Shown one piece after another: positions 50,180 through 58,401 of a DNA stretch of 64,000 nt. This DNA is from Pedobacter rhodius (GTDB lineage: Bacteria; Bacteroidota; Bacteroidia; Sphingobacteriales; Sphingobacteriaceae). The stretch lies in NCBI RefSeq assembly GCF_027213645.1, contig NZ_JAPWGL010000005.1:248001-312000 (forward strand). The letters run 5' to 3'. The position numbers were made by a program, and so were the translations under genes. Position 1 is the stretch's first letter, and every line of letters starts with the position of its first letter. The notes under the pieces are model-generated. The model saw only the letters and a program-made list of their open reading frames with translations. It was not told the DNA's origin and did no database searches.

Positions 50180-51538
50180 ATGAAGCTATTCACCCAAACA
50201 AAGTTTTTTACCGGTTCTACACTATTAGTTGCCCTGTCTTTTAGCCAAACGCTTAAAGCACAGGAAGTAATAACCATACAACAGGCGGTTGATAATACTT
50301 TAAAAAATAACCTTACCATTAAACAGGCTCAGTTTAGTGCTGCGATAACCGACGAGAATTTAACGCAGTCTAAGTATGCTTTATATCCAAACTTAAATGC
50401 CAGCGTAAATCCAAATTTAACTTTCGGACGTGGTTTGGATCAAACCACTTTCCAGGTTACGAACCAAACATCTTTGTATACAAGCGGTAATTTAAGTACC
50501 AATGTCGATTTGTTTCAGGGTTTTTCTAAAATTAACCAGATCAAACAGAACAAATTATTGTTACAGGCAGATCAAACAAACGTAGATAAAATTAAAAACG
50601 ATTTGATTTTGAACGTTGTTACTGCTTATCTTCAGGTTTTATATAATACCGATTTAGAACGGGCTTCTAAAGAGCAGTTAGATATTGCCAATAAAACTTT
50701 AGTTCGGGAAAATGCTTTGCTTGATGCAGGTAATAAAACACTTGCAGATGTTTCTCAGGCAAAATCGCAGGTTGCCACGGCAGAGCTGAACTTAACAAAT
50801 GCGCAGAATGCATTATCAATATCTTACCTGACTCTAGGTCAGTTAATGGAGATGCAGCCAAATCAAAAATTTGTTGTTCAGGCACCATTAATTGATAATG
50901 TTAAAGCAGTTCCTTCTGACGCAAGTGCCGATGAAATTTACAATAATGCTTTAAATATTTTTCCGGATATAAAATTAGCTAACCTACGCGCGCTGGCTGC
51001 TAAACAAGCTATAGCCGTTGCAAAAGGTGCTTATGCGCCGTCGTTAAGTTTAGGTGCCGGGATTAATACTTCATATTCATATCAATTCAATTACGCCGGG
51101 GCATTTCCTCAATCGTCATTTGCAGATCAAATTAATCAACGTTTAGGGCAAAGTATTGGCATGAGTTTACAGATTCCAATTTTCAACGGTTTTACTGCAC
51201 GTTCGACTGTTCGCAGGGCAAAAATTACTTATCAAAATACCTTAACATCTGCGCAGCTTGCCAAAAACAATTTAAACAAAGTCATTTTTCAGGCAACAAC
51301 TGATTTAAAAGCTGCGCAAAGCCGTTATGGCTCAACTCAAAATGCATTTAATGCGCAAAAGGATGCTTTCTATGTGGTGGAGCAACGCTATAATGTTGGC
51401 CTGGTTAATTCATTGGATTACAGTACCGCACAAACAAACAGAAATAAAGCAGAGATTGATTTTATTCAAGCTAAATATGACTTCTTGTTCAGGGCAAAAG
51501 TTATCGACTATTATCTTGGTAAACAAATTACTTTTTAA
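50180..51538 (+). CDS. TolC family outer-membrane efflux protein
   Basis: A 452-residue outer-membrane channel with a signal peptide (FFTGSTLLVALSFSQTLKAQ) and the two-fold OEP repeat: ITIQQAVDNTLKNNLTIKQAQF and YPNLNASVNPNLTFGRG in the first half, IAVAKGAYAPSLSLGAGINTS and LQIPIFNGFTARSTVRRA in the second. It forms the trimeric duct across the outer membrane for export with a periplasmic adaptor, which is encoded next. An inner-membrane pump is absent here. A 118-base gap with no terminator separates it from the adaptor gene. Confidence 0.92.
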   Translation: MKLFTQTKFFTGSTLLVALSFSQTLKAQEVITIQQAVDNTLKNNLTIKQAQFSAAITDENLTQSKYALYPNLNASVNPNLTFGRGLDQTTFQVTNQTSLYTSGNLSTNVDLFQGFSKINQIKQNKLLLQADQTNVDKIKNDLILNVVTAYLQVLYNTDLERASKEQLDIANKTLVRENALLDAGNKTLADVSQAKSQVATAELNLTNAQNALSISYLTLGQLMEMQPNQKFVVQAPLIDNVKAVPSDASADEIYNNALNIFPDIKLANLRALAAKQAIAVAKGAYAPSLSLGAGINTSYSYQFNYAGAFPQSSFADQINQRLGQSIGMSLQIPIFNGFTARSTVRRAKITYQNTLTSAQLAKNNLNKVIFQATTDLKAAQSRYGSTQNAFNAQKDAFYVVEQRYNVGLVNSLDYSTAQTNRNKAEIDFIQAKYDFLFRAKVIDYYLGKQITF

Positions 51539-51656
51539 AGCGTAAAATAACATATATATCAGTGAAATCCTCGAATCCGTGTCAACACCCCGAAGGAAAT
51601 TAGCGAAATCACCCGAAGAAAAACAATTAACCAATCGTACAATACATTAAACAATT

Positions 51657-53000
51657 ATGAAACTGAAACACATTTTAATTACCATAGGTGTCATCCTTGT
51701 TGTGCTTATCGGATTGAAACTTGCCGGCATTATCGGCGGCGACAAAACCGAGAAAGTAACCACAGAGAAAGCATCAGACAGAACTGTTGTTGAAACAGTA
51801 ACTGCAAGTGGTAAAATACAACCTGAAACAGAAGTGAAATTAAGTTCTGAAGTATCGGGTGAAGTGGTCGAACTTAAAGTAAAAGAAGGCGATATTGTTA
51901 AAGCCGGACAATTACTTTGTAAGGTAAGACCGGATGTATTGCAATCTGGTTATGAAAGAACAGTTGCAACATTTAATGCTCAAAAAGCGAGCGTTGCTGC
52001 AGCTCAGCAACAACTAATTCAAAACCAGGCAAATTTTGTTAATTCAGAAGCCACTTATAAGCGTAATGTTGAACTGTTTAATAAAAAAGTAATTTCGGCT
52101 TCAGAATTTGATGCGGCGAAAGCAGCCTATTTAACGGCCAAAGCAAATCTTGCAAGTGCTAAAGAAAACGTAACCGGTGCTAAATTTACTTTACAGCAAA
52201 CCGGTGCAAATGTGAAAGAAGCTGGTGCGAACCTCGCAAAAACCACAATTTATGCACCTGTTGATGGCGTTGTTTCAAAACTTTCTATCGAATTGGGCGA
52301 TCGTATTTTAGGAACATCACAAATGGCTGGTACGGAGATTATGCGTATTTCTAACTTATCATCCATGGAAGTGAATGTTGATGTGAATGAGAATGATATT
52401 ACACGTGTTAAAGTTGGTGATAAGGCTTCAATTGAGGTTGATGCATTTTCTGATAAAAAATTCAGAGGAGAGGTTACAGAAATTGCAAGTTCATCAACTG
52501 CCGTTGGTACAACAACGTCTACTTCTGTAGACCAGGTAACAAACTTTTCTGTAAAAATCAGGATTACTGAACAACTGGCTGGCAAACAACAATCTATTTT
52601 CCGCCCGGGTATGTCTGCAACGGTAGATATCGAAAGCGAATCCTTAAAAGGATTATCGGTTCCAATTCAGGCAGTGTTTACGGATAATAAAAATAAATCT
52701 GCTGATGCGGGTGCAACAGCAAATAATCAGGAAAATAGTGATAAGCAAAAATCTAAACTAGCGGATAAAACCGTTAAACAATTCGTTTATGTTTATGATG
52801 CTGCAAGCAAAAAGGTTAAGCAAACGGAAGTTACTACCGGAATTCAAAACGACCAGTTCATCATTGTAAAATCTGGTGTTAAAGCCGGTCAGGAAATTGT
52901 AACGGGCCCGTATTCTGCCATTCAAAATAAGCTGAAAGACGGTATGATTGTAGAAAAAACATCTAAAGACCAATTATTTAGCAAAGACGCTAAGAAGTAA
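51657..53000 (+). CDS. membrane-fusion periplasmic adaptor (MacA/HlyD type)
   Basis: A 447-residue adaptor. One N-terminal membrane helix (HILITIGVILVVLIGLKLAGII) is followed by a biotinyl-lipoyl-like segment (VVELKVKEGDIVKAGQLLC), an alpha-helical hairpin rich in Ala, Gln and Lys (about 100-190), the second lipoyl half (TTIYAPVDGVVSKLSIELGDRI) and a beta-barrel. Near the end there is a Lys/Asn-rich insertion (about 340-370). The uncleaved anchor and absence of a lipobox point to MacA-like rather than AcrA-like partners, so an ABC pump is expected. Partner missing from the window. Confidence 0.9.
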   Translation: MKLKHILITIGVILVVLIGLKLAGIIGGDKTEKVTTEKASDRTVVETVTASGKIQPETEVKLSSEVSGEVVELKVKEGDIVKAGQLLCKVRPDVLQSGYERTVATFNAQKASVAAAQQQLIQNQANFVNSEATYKRNVELFNKKVISASEFDAAKAAYLTAKANLASAKENVTGAKFTLQQTGANVKEAGANLAKTTIYAPVDGVVSKLSIELGDRILGTSQMAGTEIMRISNLSSMEVNVDVNENDITRVKVGDKASIEVDAFSDKKFRGEVTEIASSSTAVGTTTSTSVDQVTNFSVKIRITEQLAGKQQSIFRPGMSATVDIESESLKGLSVPIQAVFTDNKNKSADAGATANNQENSDKQKSKLADKTVKQFVYVYDAASKKVKQTEVTTGIQNDQFIIVKSGVKAGQEIVTGPYSAIQNKLKDGMIVEKTSKDQLFSKDAKK

Positions 53001-53032
53001 GACCTATATAACCATATATAATAATTAAATTG

Positions 53033-53069
53033 TCCCGGCTTAAAACATTAGGCCGGGATTTTTATTTTA
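53033..53069 (+). terminator. intrinsic terminator between the adaptor gene and gpsA
   Basis: TCCCGGC and GCCGGGA pair across 12 bases and TTTTTATTTT follows. The T-run ends only about five bases before the gpsA ATG at 53075, an unusually tight arrangement. Confidence 0.82.
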
Positions 53070-53074
53070 TAAAC

Positions 53075-54073
53075 ATGGTACCAAAAATAGCAATGATTGG
53101 AGGCGGAAGCTGGGCTACTGCCATTGTAAAAATGCTATCAGATAATCTGACTGAAAAAGAAATTTACTGGTGGATGCGCAATACTGAAGCAATTGAGCAC
53201 ATCAAAAAATTTAAACACAATCCGCATTACATCAGTTCTGTTGAAATAAAAATATCACCAGATAATATTTCAAGTGATATCAATTGTATTATAAAAGCAG
53301 CCGATTATGTTGTTCTAAATGTTCCTGCAGCTTTTTTAAAAGATAGTTTGGCAAATATCACAGCTGAAGATTTAAAGGGCAAAAAGATTGTCTCAGCTAT
53401 TAAAGGAATTGTTCCTGAAGATAACCTAATCATTGGTGAATTTCTTCATGAAGTTTATGGAATTCCATATCATGATATTCTCGTTGTAAGTGGTCCATGC
53501 CATGCTGAAGAAGTCGCTTTCGAGAAACTTTCCTATTTAACAATTGCCTGTACAGATTTGGAAAAGGCTTCTGCCTTTGCTTCTTTTCTGAATACCAGAT
53601 ATATAAAAACTAATGTTTCTGACGATATTTTCGGAACGGAGTACGCAGCGGTTTTAAAAAATATTTATGCTGTAGCAAGTGGCATCTGCCATGGAATTGG
53701 TTACGGAGATAATTTTCAGGCTGTTTTAATCAGTAATGCCATACGTGAAATTAAACGTTTTGTAGATGCCGTTCATCCAATAAATCGTGATATAAAAGAA
53801 TCTGCTTACCTGGGCGATCTTTTGGTTACCGCCTATTCTCAATTTAGCAGAAACAGAACATTTGGCAATATGGTGGGGAAGGGCTATACGGTAAAATCGG
53901 CTCAGCTGGAAATGAATATGATCGCCGAAGGCTATTATGCAGCTAAATGCATGCAGCTTAAAAATCAGGCCCATGTTGTAGAAATGCCTATTTGTAAAGC
54001 GGTTTACAATATTTTATATGAAGGCCGTTCGCCTCACATTGAAATGAAATTACTCGCCGAAAAGCTAAATTAA
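53075..54073 (+). CDS. gpsA: NAD(P)H-dependent glycerol-3-phosphate dehydrogenase
   Basis: A 332-residue enzyme reducing dihydroxyacetone phosphate to sn-glycerol 3-phosphate for phospholipid synthesis. The dinucleotide-binding IAMIGGGSWATAIVKML opens the protein; VVLNVPAAFLKDSL, SAIKGIVPEDNLIIGEFL and the substrate site TEYAAVLKNIYAVASGICHGI follow, with SRNRTFGNMVGKGY near the C-terminus. The start at 53075 is fixed by this motif; frames further upstream cross the terminator hairpin. Because the terminator lies just before it, it either has a promoter within it or depends on read-through. Confidence 0.94.
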   Translation: MVPKIAMIGGGSWATAIVKMLSDNLTEKEIYWWMRNTEAIEHIKKFKHNPHYISSVEIKISPDNISSDINCIIKAADYVVLNVPAAFLKDSLANITAEDLKGKKIVSAIKGIVPEDNLIIGEFLHEVYGIPYHDILVVSGPCHAEEVAFEKLSYLTIACTDLEKASAFASFLNTRYIKTNVSDDIFGTEYAAVLKNIYAVASGICHGIGYGDNFQAVLISNAIREIKRFVDAVHPINRDIKESAYLGDLLVTAYSQFSRNRTFGNMVGKGYTVKSAQLEMNMIAEGYYAAKCMQLKNQAHVVEMPICKAVYNILYEGRSPHIEMKLLAEKLN

Positions 54074-54188
54074 TTTTCGGAGTTCACCTTTAAAAATCTT
54101 TGCGTTTTAAGTCATTAAAAAGATAAGACTTCTGGCTAAAACAAAATTCATTGTTTACTGTTATATGCTAAAATAAAAATATACTGTC

Positions 54189-54530
54189 ATGAAAAAGAAA
54201 TTTGCAATAGGATTATTAACATTCGCATTATTTGGCGGTTTAACCCTAAGCGTAAACGCACAAGAAAAGAAAACTGAAGTTGGTAAAGCATTAGACCAAA
54301 CAGGTAAAGCCATTGGTAAAGGCGCTAAATCTGTTGGTAATAAAACGGCTGAAGTTGCGGTAAAAGGTGGTTCAAAAGTAGTCGATAAAACCTGGAAAGG
54401 TAAAATGGCTCCTGATGGTTCAGATGTTTACATCAACTCTAAAAACGAAAAATATTACGTTAATTCAAAAGGTGCAAAAATTTGGTTAAAACCAAGTGAA
54501 ATTAAAACCAGAGTAGAAAAAAAGAATTAA
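54189..54530 (+). CDS. small exported hypothetical protein
   Basis: A 113-residue protein with a signal peptide (KKFAIGLLTFALFGGLTLSVNAQ, cleaved after VNA). The mature part starts with an Ala/Gly/Lys-rich amphipathic stretch (VGKALDQTGKAIGKGAKSVG) and ends with a small beta-like domain (DGSDVYINSKNEKYYVNSKG). Similar short Lys-rich periplasmic proteins are common in Pedobacter-like genomes; I do not know a function. It is a single-gene unit ended by a hairpin. Confidence 0.72.
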   Translation: MKKKFAIGLLTFALFGGLTLSVNAQEKKTEVGKALDQTGKAIGKGAKSVGNKTAEVAVKGGSKVVDKTWKGKMAPDGSDVYINSKNEKYYVNSKGAKIWLKPSEIKTRVEKKN

Positions 54531-54536
54531 AAATTC

Positions 54537-54567
54537 AACCTCGCGGGTTTCAAAGCCTGCGAGGTTT
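54537..54567. terminator. bidirectional terminator of the AACCT...AGGTT repeat type
   Basis: AACCTCGCGGG and CCTGCGAGGTT pair with one G-T across a short loop, between the convergent 54189 gene and rimO. Its sequence resembles the palindrome at 22234-22266, so it may be a repeat used as a terminator. Confidence 0.8.
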
Positions 54568-54571
54568 CTAA

Positions 54572-55903
54572 TTAAACTATCGTTCCATACAAATCGAAAT
54601 CTTCTGCTCTGTCAATTTTGACATGAACAAAGCTTCCATTTGCTGCATAACCAGTTGCAGCATCAATTAAAACTTCATTATCAACTTCCGGCGAATCAAA
54701 TTCTGTTCTTCCAACAAAGAAATCGCCTTCTTTTTTATCTACTAAAACTTTAAATGTTTTACCAACTTTTTCCTGGTTAATATCGAAAGAAATGCCTTGT
54801 TGTATTTCCATAATGTCATCAACGCGTTGTTGTTTTACTTCATCAGGAATATCGTCAATTAAAGTATGCGCATGTGTTTTTTCTTCATGAGAATAGGTAA
54901 AACAGCCTAAACGGTCGAATTTGGTTTCTGCAACCCACGCGGCCATTTCTTCAAAATCGTATTCTGTTTCTCCAGGATAACCACAAATTAAAGTGGTACG
55001 CATGGCAATATTGGGCACTTTATCTCTGATCTGATTCACCAAGTCAATCGTCTTCTGCTTGGTTGTTCCACGACGCATTGACTTTAACATGTTATCGGTA
55101 ATATGCTGTAATGGCATATCCAGGTACTTGCAAATATTATCACGCTCATTCATTGCATCCAGAATTTCCATCGGGAAACCTGAAGGATAAGCATATTGTA
55201 AACGAATCCATTCTATACCGGGAACGTCGGAAAGGCGTCGCATTAATTCGTCGAGTTTACGAACGCCGTACAAATCAAGGCCATAATAAGTTAAATCCTG
55301 CGCAATAAGAATGAGTTCTTTTGTACCGTTTTTAGCTAGTATTTTTGCTTCATTAACCAGTTCTTCCATCGGTTTGCTCAGGTGCTTTCCACGCATCAGC
55401 GGAATCGCACAAAAGGAACACGGGCGGTTACAACCTTCGGCAATTTTAAAATAAGCAAAATGAGATGGTGTAGTTAATAAACGTTCGCCAATAAGTTCGT
55501 GCTTATAATTTGTACCTAATTCGTGCAATATATTTTGCAAATCATTGGTGCCGAAAAAAGCATCAACATTTGTAATTTCTGATTCTAACTCGGGTTTATA
55601 GCGCTCAGATAAACAACCGGTAACCACAACTTTTCCGATTTTACCTGCTTCTTTTAATTCGCTGAATTGTAATATGGTATCAATAGACTCCTGTTTAGCA
55701 TTATCAATAAAACCGCAAGTGTTAATTACGACGATGTCATCCTTACCCATTTTATCAGATTCATGCACAACATTTAGATTATTGCCACGAAGCTGACCCA
55801 TTAAAACTTCTGAATCGTAAATATTTTTTGAACAGCCTAAAGTAATCACATTGATTTTAGGTTGTTTAATTGTTAAACTTTTTTTTATGGTTTTGGTATT
55901 CAT
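54572..55903 (-). CDS. rimO: ribosomal protein S12 methylthiotransferase
   Basis: A 443-residue radical-SAM enzyme that adds a methylthio group to the Asp of ribosomal protein S12. The N-terminal UPF0004 domain has the cysteines of INVITLGCSKNIYDSE, VINTCGFIDNAKQES and VVTGCLSERYKPEL (second [4Fe-4S] cluster). The radical-SAM CxxxCxxC motif is EGCNRPCSFCAIPLMRG, and a TRAM domain closes the protein. The SEVLMGQL and GTNDLQ signatures favour RimO over MiaB. The ATG at 55903 is used; one six codons upstream is possible. Confidence 0.94.
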   Translation of the reverse strand: MNTKTIKKSLTIKQPKINVITLGCSKNIYDSEVLMGQLRGNNLNVVHESDKMGKDDIVVINTCGFIDNAKQESIDTILQFSELKEAGKIGKVVVTGCLSERYKPELESEITNVDAFFGTNDLQNILHELGTNYKHELIGERLLTTPSHFAYFKIAEGCNRPCSFCAIPLMRGKHLSKPMEELVNEAKILAKNGTKELILIAQDLTYYGLDLYGVRKLDELMRRLSDVPGIEWIRLQYAYPSGFPMEILDAMNERDNICKYLDMPLQHITDNMLKSMRRGTTKQKTIDLVNQIRDKVPNIAMRTTLICGYPGETEYDFEEMAAWVAETKFDRLGCFTYSHEEKTHAHTLIDDIPDEVKQQRVDDIMEIQQGISFDINQEKVGKTFKVLVDKKEGDFFVGRTEFDSPEVDNEVLIDAATGYAANGSFVHVKIDRAEDFDLYGTIV

Positions 55904-55907
55904 ATTA

Positions 55908-55966
55908 ATGTGTGATTTCACCGATTATTAATGATTTCACCGATTCACAATATTGGTGATTAAATG
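55908..55966. repeat. TGATTTCACCGATT direct repeats, left of the GxxExxY gene
   Basis: Two copies of TGATTTCACCGATT, about 18 bases apart, are followed by CACAATATTGGTGATT. The right side of the GxxExxY gene (56380-56415) has AATCTGTGTAATCCGGTAAT and CTGTGGAATCACC, similar in style and inverted in part. Confidence 0.55.
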
Positions 55967-55987
55967 ATAATACGACTACTCGTTTTT

Positions 55988-56359
55988 CTAGACAGATAAT
56001 CTTTTTACTTCACAACTGGAATTGCCAAAGTTAATCAATAATCCTGTTTTAATTTTGCTTGCCTTTAAATAAGAAATAAGTTGACTTTGAAATAACTTAG
56101 GTTGATATCCCGTTACCGACTTTAATTCAACAATTATCTTATCTTCAACTAAAAGATCGCATCTGAATTTCCCAACAATTAAATTTTCGAAACGTACATT
56201 AAATTCCTTTTCGGCAACATAAGTTAATCCTGCTTGCTGAAGTTTAATTTTTAAAGCGTTAACATAAATTTTCTCTAAAAATCCAGGGCCTAATTGATTA
56301 TGAACATCATAACAACACCCTATTATGATTTGTGTTAATTTATCTTTTTCAGGTTCCAC
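55988..56359 (-). CDS. GxxExxY family protein
   Basis: A 123-residue protein with the family name motif in QLGPGFLEKIYVNALKIKL (G-P-G-F-L-E-x-x-Y) and a nuclease-like core, FRCDLLVEDKIIVELKSVTGY, whose Asp-x-x-x-Glu-x-Lys spacing recalls PD-(D/E)xK enzymes. The function of the family is not established; a nuclease is only a suggestion. The gene lies between repeats on both sides, as such genes often do in Bacteroidota, and may be carried with a mobile unit. Confidence 0.82.
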   Translation of the reverse strand: MEPEKDKLTQIIIGCCYDVHNQLGPGFLEKIYVNALKIKLQQAGLTYVAEKEFNVRFENLIVGKFRCDLLVEDKIIVELKSVTGYQPKLFQSQLISYLKASKIKTGLLINFGNSSCEVKRLSV

Positions 56360-56379
56360 ATAATAAATTTAATTAAAAT

Positions 56380-56415
56380 CTGTGTAATCCGGTAATCTGT
56401 GGAATCACCCGCGAA
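56380..56415. repeat. AATCTGTGTAATC repeat, right of the GxxExxY gene
   Basis: AATCTGTGTAATCCGGTAAT and CTGTGGAATCACC form a short interspersed-repeat fragment of the same CTGTG/GATT composition as the elements at 3681 and 39532. Confidence 0.5.
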
Positions 56416-56444
56416 GTGTATGATAATTAAGTTTTCAATGAAAT

Positions 56445-57407
56445 CTATTTAAACAAACTATTCACAAACTCCTTCTTATCGAAAAGTTGTAAATCGCCTA
56501 TTTTTTCACCTACACCAATGTATTTTACAGGTATTTTAAACTGATCTGAAATTCCGATTACAACCCCGCCTTTAGCTGTGCCATCAAGCTTAGTAATTGC
56601 CAGTGCATTTACATCCGTTGCTTCGGTAAACTGTTTGCATTGCTCAAAAGCATTTTGTCCGGTTGAAGCATCCAGCACCAATAAAATTTCGTGAGGTGCA
56701 TTCGGAACTACCTTTTGCATTACCTGTTTAATTTTGCCAAGTTCATTCATCAGTCCGATTTTATTGTGTAAACGACCAGCGGTATCAATAATTACAACAT
56801 CTTCACCATTAGCAACTGCAGATTGCAAAGTATCGAACGCTACAGAAGCAGGATCTGAGCCCATAGCCTGTGCTACAACCCTAACACCTACACGCTCACC
56901 CCAAAGTTTTAGCTGATCTACAGCAGCAGCTCTGAAGGTATCGGCAGCGCCTAAAACAACTTTAAGGTTTGCTTCTTTAAGTTTGTGAGCCAGCTTACCA
57001 ATTGTTGTTGTTTTGCCAACACCATTTACACCAACAACCATGATTACATAAGGCTTGTGGTTACCATATTCAAACTGACGAAAGTCATTGCTGTTATTTT
57101 CTGATAATAACAGTTGTATTTCATCCCGAAGAATGGAATTTAATTCTGAAGTGTTCAGGTATTTATCCCGGGCAACACGTTCTTCAATGCGTTTAATTAT
57201 TTTGAGCGTTGTGCTTACACCAACGTCAGAAGTTACTAAAACCTCTTCCAGATTATCAAGCACTTCATCATCTACAGAAGATTTTCCTGCTACAGCTTTG
57301 GTAATTTTATTAAAGAAACCATCTTTGGTTTTCTCTAAACCTTTATCCAATGCTTCCTGCGCTTCAGGTGCACTTTCTTTCTTCTTGAAAAAATCGAATA
57401 AACCCAT
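56445..57407 (-). CDS. ftsY: signal recognition particle receptor FtsY
   Basis: A 320-residue GTPase that docks SRP-ribosome complexes at the SecYEG translocon. The N-domain is short (residues about 15-100), followed by the G-domain: GVNGVGKTTTIGKLA (G1), DTFRAAAVDQL, VIIDTAGRLHNKIGLMNEL (G3), TKLDGTAKGG (G4) and the closing YIGVGEKIGDLQLFD. The long acidic A-domain of E. coli FtsY is absent, as in many Bacteroidota. The gene lies downstream of the ribosomal protein genes rpmB-rpmG and the DUF4295 gene, a conserved order. Confidence 0.95.
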   Translation of the reverse strand: MGLFDFFKKKESAPEAQEALDKGLEKTKDGFFNKITKAVAGKSSVDDEVLDNLEEVLVTSDVGVSTTLKIIKRIEERVARDKYLNTSELNSILRDEIQLLLSENNSNDFRQFEYGNHKPYVIMVVGVNGVGKTTTIGKLAHKLKEANLKVVLGAADTFRAAAVDQLKLWGERVGVRVVAQAMGSDPASVAFDTLQSAVANGEDVVIIDTAGRLHNKIGLMNELGKIKQVMQKVVPNAPHEILLVLDASTGQNAFEQCKQFTEATDVNALAITKLDGTAKGGVVIGISDQFKIPVKYIGVGEKIGDLQLFDKKEFVNSLFK

Positions 57408-57423
57408 ATCTAAATTTTACATA

Positions 57424-57462
57424 ACAAAAAAAGCCCTTCCGGTTAAAACGGAACGGCCTTTA
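57424..57462 (-). terminator. intrinsic terminator between the DUF4295 gene and ftsY
   Basis: On the minus strand AAAGGCCGTTCCG pairs with CGGAAGGGCTTT, with one bulge and one mismatch, and TTTTTTT follows. It separates the L28-L33-DUF4295 unit from ftsY, whose start codon is 17 bases further on. Confidence 0.78.
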
Positions 57463-57490
57463 ATATCTTTTAATATTAAAAAATACTAAC

Positions 57491-57646
57491 CTATTTAGAT
57501 GCAATAGCATCTTTTACGTGGTCGTTGTGTACGATAAGTTCTTTAAATGAATAAGCACCTGTTTTTGGTGATTTAACCATTGTAATAACTTTCGAATATT
57601 CTTTACCTGTACCTGTTTTAAGGGTTGCAACTACTTTCTTTGCCAT
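57491..57646 (-). CDS. DUF4295 domain-containing protein
   Basis: A 51-residue basic protein (MAKKVVATLKTGTGKEYSKV at the start, ending DHVKDAIASK), read from the ATG complementary to 57644-57646. Size, Lys-rich nature and position behind rpmB and rpmG fit the Bacteroidota DUF4295 family, possibly a ribosome-associated protein. Function is not known; conserved position supports the call. Confidence 0.87.
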   Translation of the reverse strand: MAKKVVATLKTGTGKEYSKVITMVKSPKTGAYSFKELIVHNDHVKDAIASK

Positions 57647-57729
57647 GATATTATAATTTAAATGATTTAATGATAGAAAGATTTAATGAGAGATGATAAC
57701 CCTCAGCTTTAAACCTTTTACCTTCAACC

Positions 57730-57912
57730 TTATTTAATTTCTTTGTGAACGGTTACTTTTCTCAACACTGGATTAAATTTTTTCAATTCTAATCTTTCTG
57801 TTGTGTTTTTACGGTTTTTGGTAGAAATATATCTAGACATACCTGGCATGCCACTTTCTTTATGTTCAGTACATTCTAAAATAACCTGAACTCTGTTACC
57901 TTTTTTTGCCAT
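57730..57912 (-). CDS. rpmG: 50S ribosomal protein L33
   Basis: A 60-residue ribosomal protein with the family pattern KGNRVQVILECTEHKESG, then RYISTKNRKNTTERLELKKF and the end LRKVTVHKEIK. The zinc cysteine pairs of C+ type L33 are missing apart from one Cys, so this is the cysteine-free (C-) form. It lies between rpmB and the DUF4295 gene on the same strand and is part of the ribosomal protein unit. Confidence 0.95.
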   Translation of the reverse strand: MAKKGNRVQVILECTEHKESGMPGMSRYISTKNRKNTTERLELKKFNPVLRKVTVHKEIK

Positions 57913-57956
57913 TTTAATATAAATTGTAAACTGTTAATCTCAACAGTTAATGTTTT

Positions 57957-58190
57957 TTACAAAAATCCTTTTTTTACGAAACGGTTAATTGCTTCGCTGA
58001 TACCCACTTTATTGATGGTTTTAATCGCCGAAGTAGACACTTTCAACGTAATCCAACGGTTTTCTTCAGGAATATAAAATTTCTGAAGTTGTAGGTTTGG
58101 GTAAAATTTGCGTTTGGTTTTAACGTTTGAGTGAGAAACGTTGTTACCTACCATTGCTTTTTTTCCTGTTAAATCACAAACTCTTGACAT
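57957..58190 (-). CDS. rpmB: 50S ribosomal protein L28
   Basis: A 77-residue ribosomal protein. It begins MSRVCDLTGKKAMVGNNVSH, the L28 signature including the lone N-terminal Cys and GKK, followed by NVKTKRKFYPNLQLQKFYIP and VSTSAIKTINKVG. It is the first gene of the rpmB-rpmG-DUF4295 unit, transcribed leftwards, and a TATTTG-containing -7-like box lies about 50 bases upstream (about 58235-58245). Confidence 0.96.
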   Translation of the reverse strand: MSRVCDLTGKKAMVGNNVSHSNVKTKRKFYPNLQLQKFYIPEENRWITLKVSTSAIKTINKVGISEAINRFVKKGFL

Positions 58191-58401
58191 GACTTGTAAA
58201 TATAGTTATTAATATCGTCCGCTTAATTTTTTTAAGAGTGTGCAAATATCTGAATAATAATTGTAAACGGCAAGAGGCCAGCTAAATATTTTCATATATT
58301 TTTAAAATTGTTTCGGGTTATTCATTTTGATACGATTTGACCATTTCAGGTTGTCAATATTTATTTAAATTAGCCGGTACTAATGATATATAAAACGAGC
58401 G

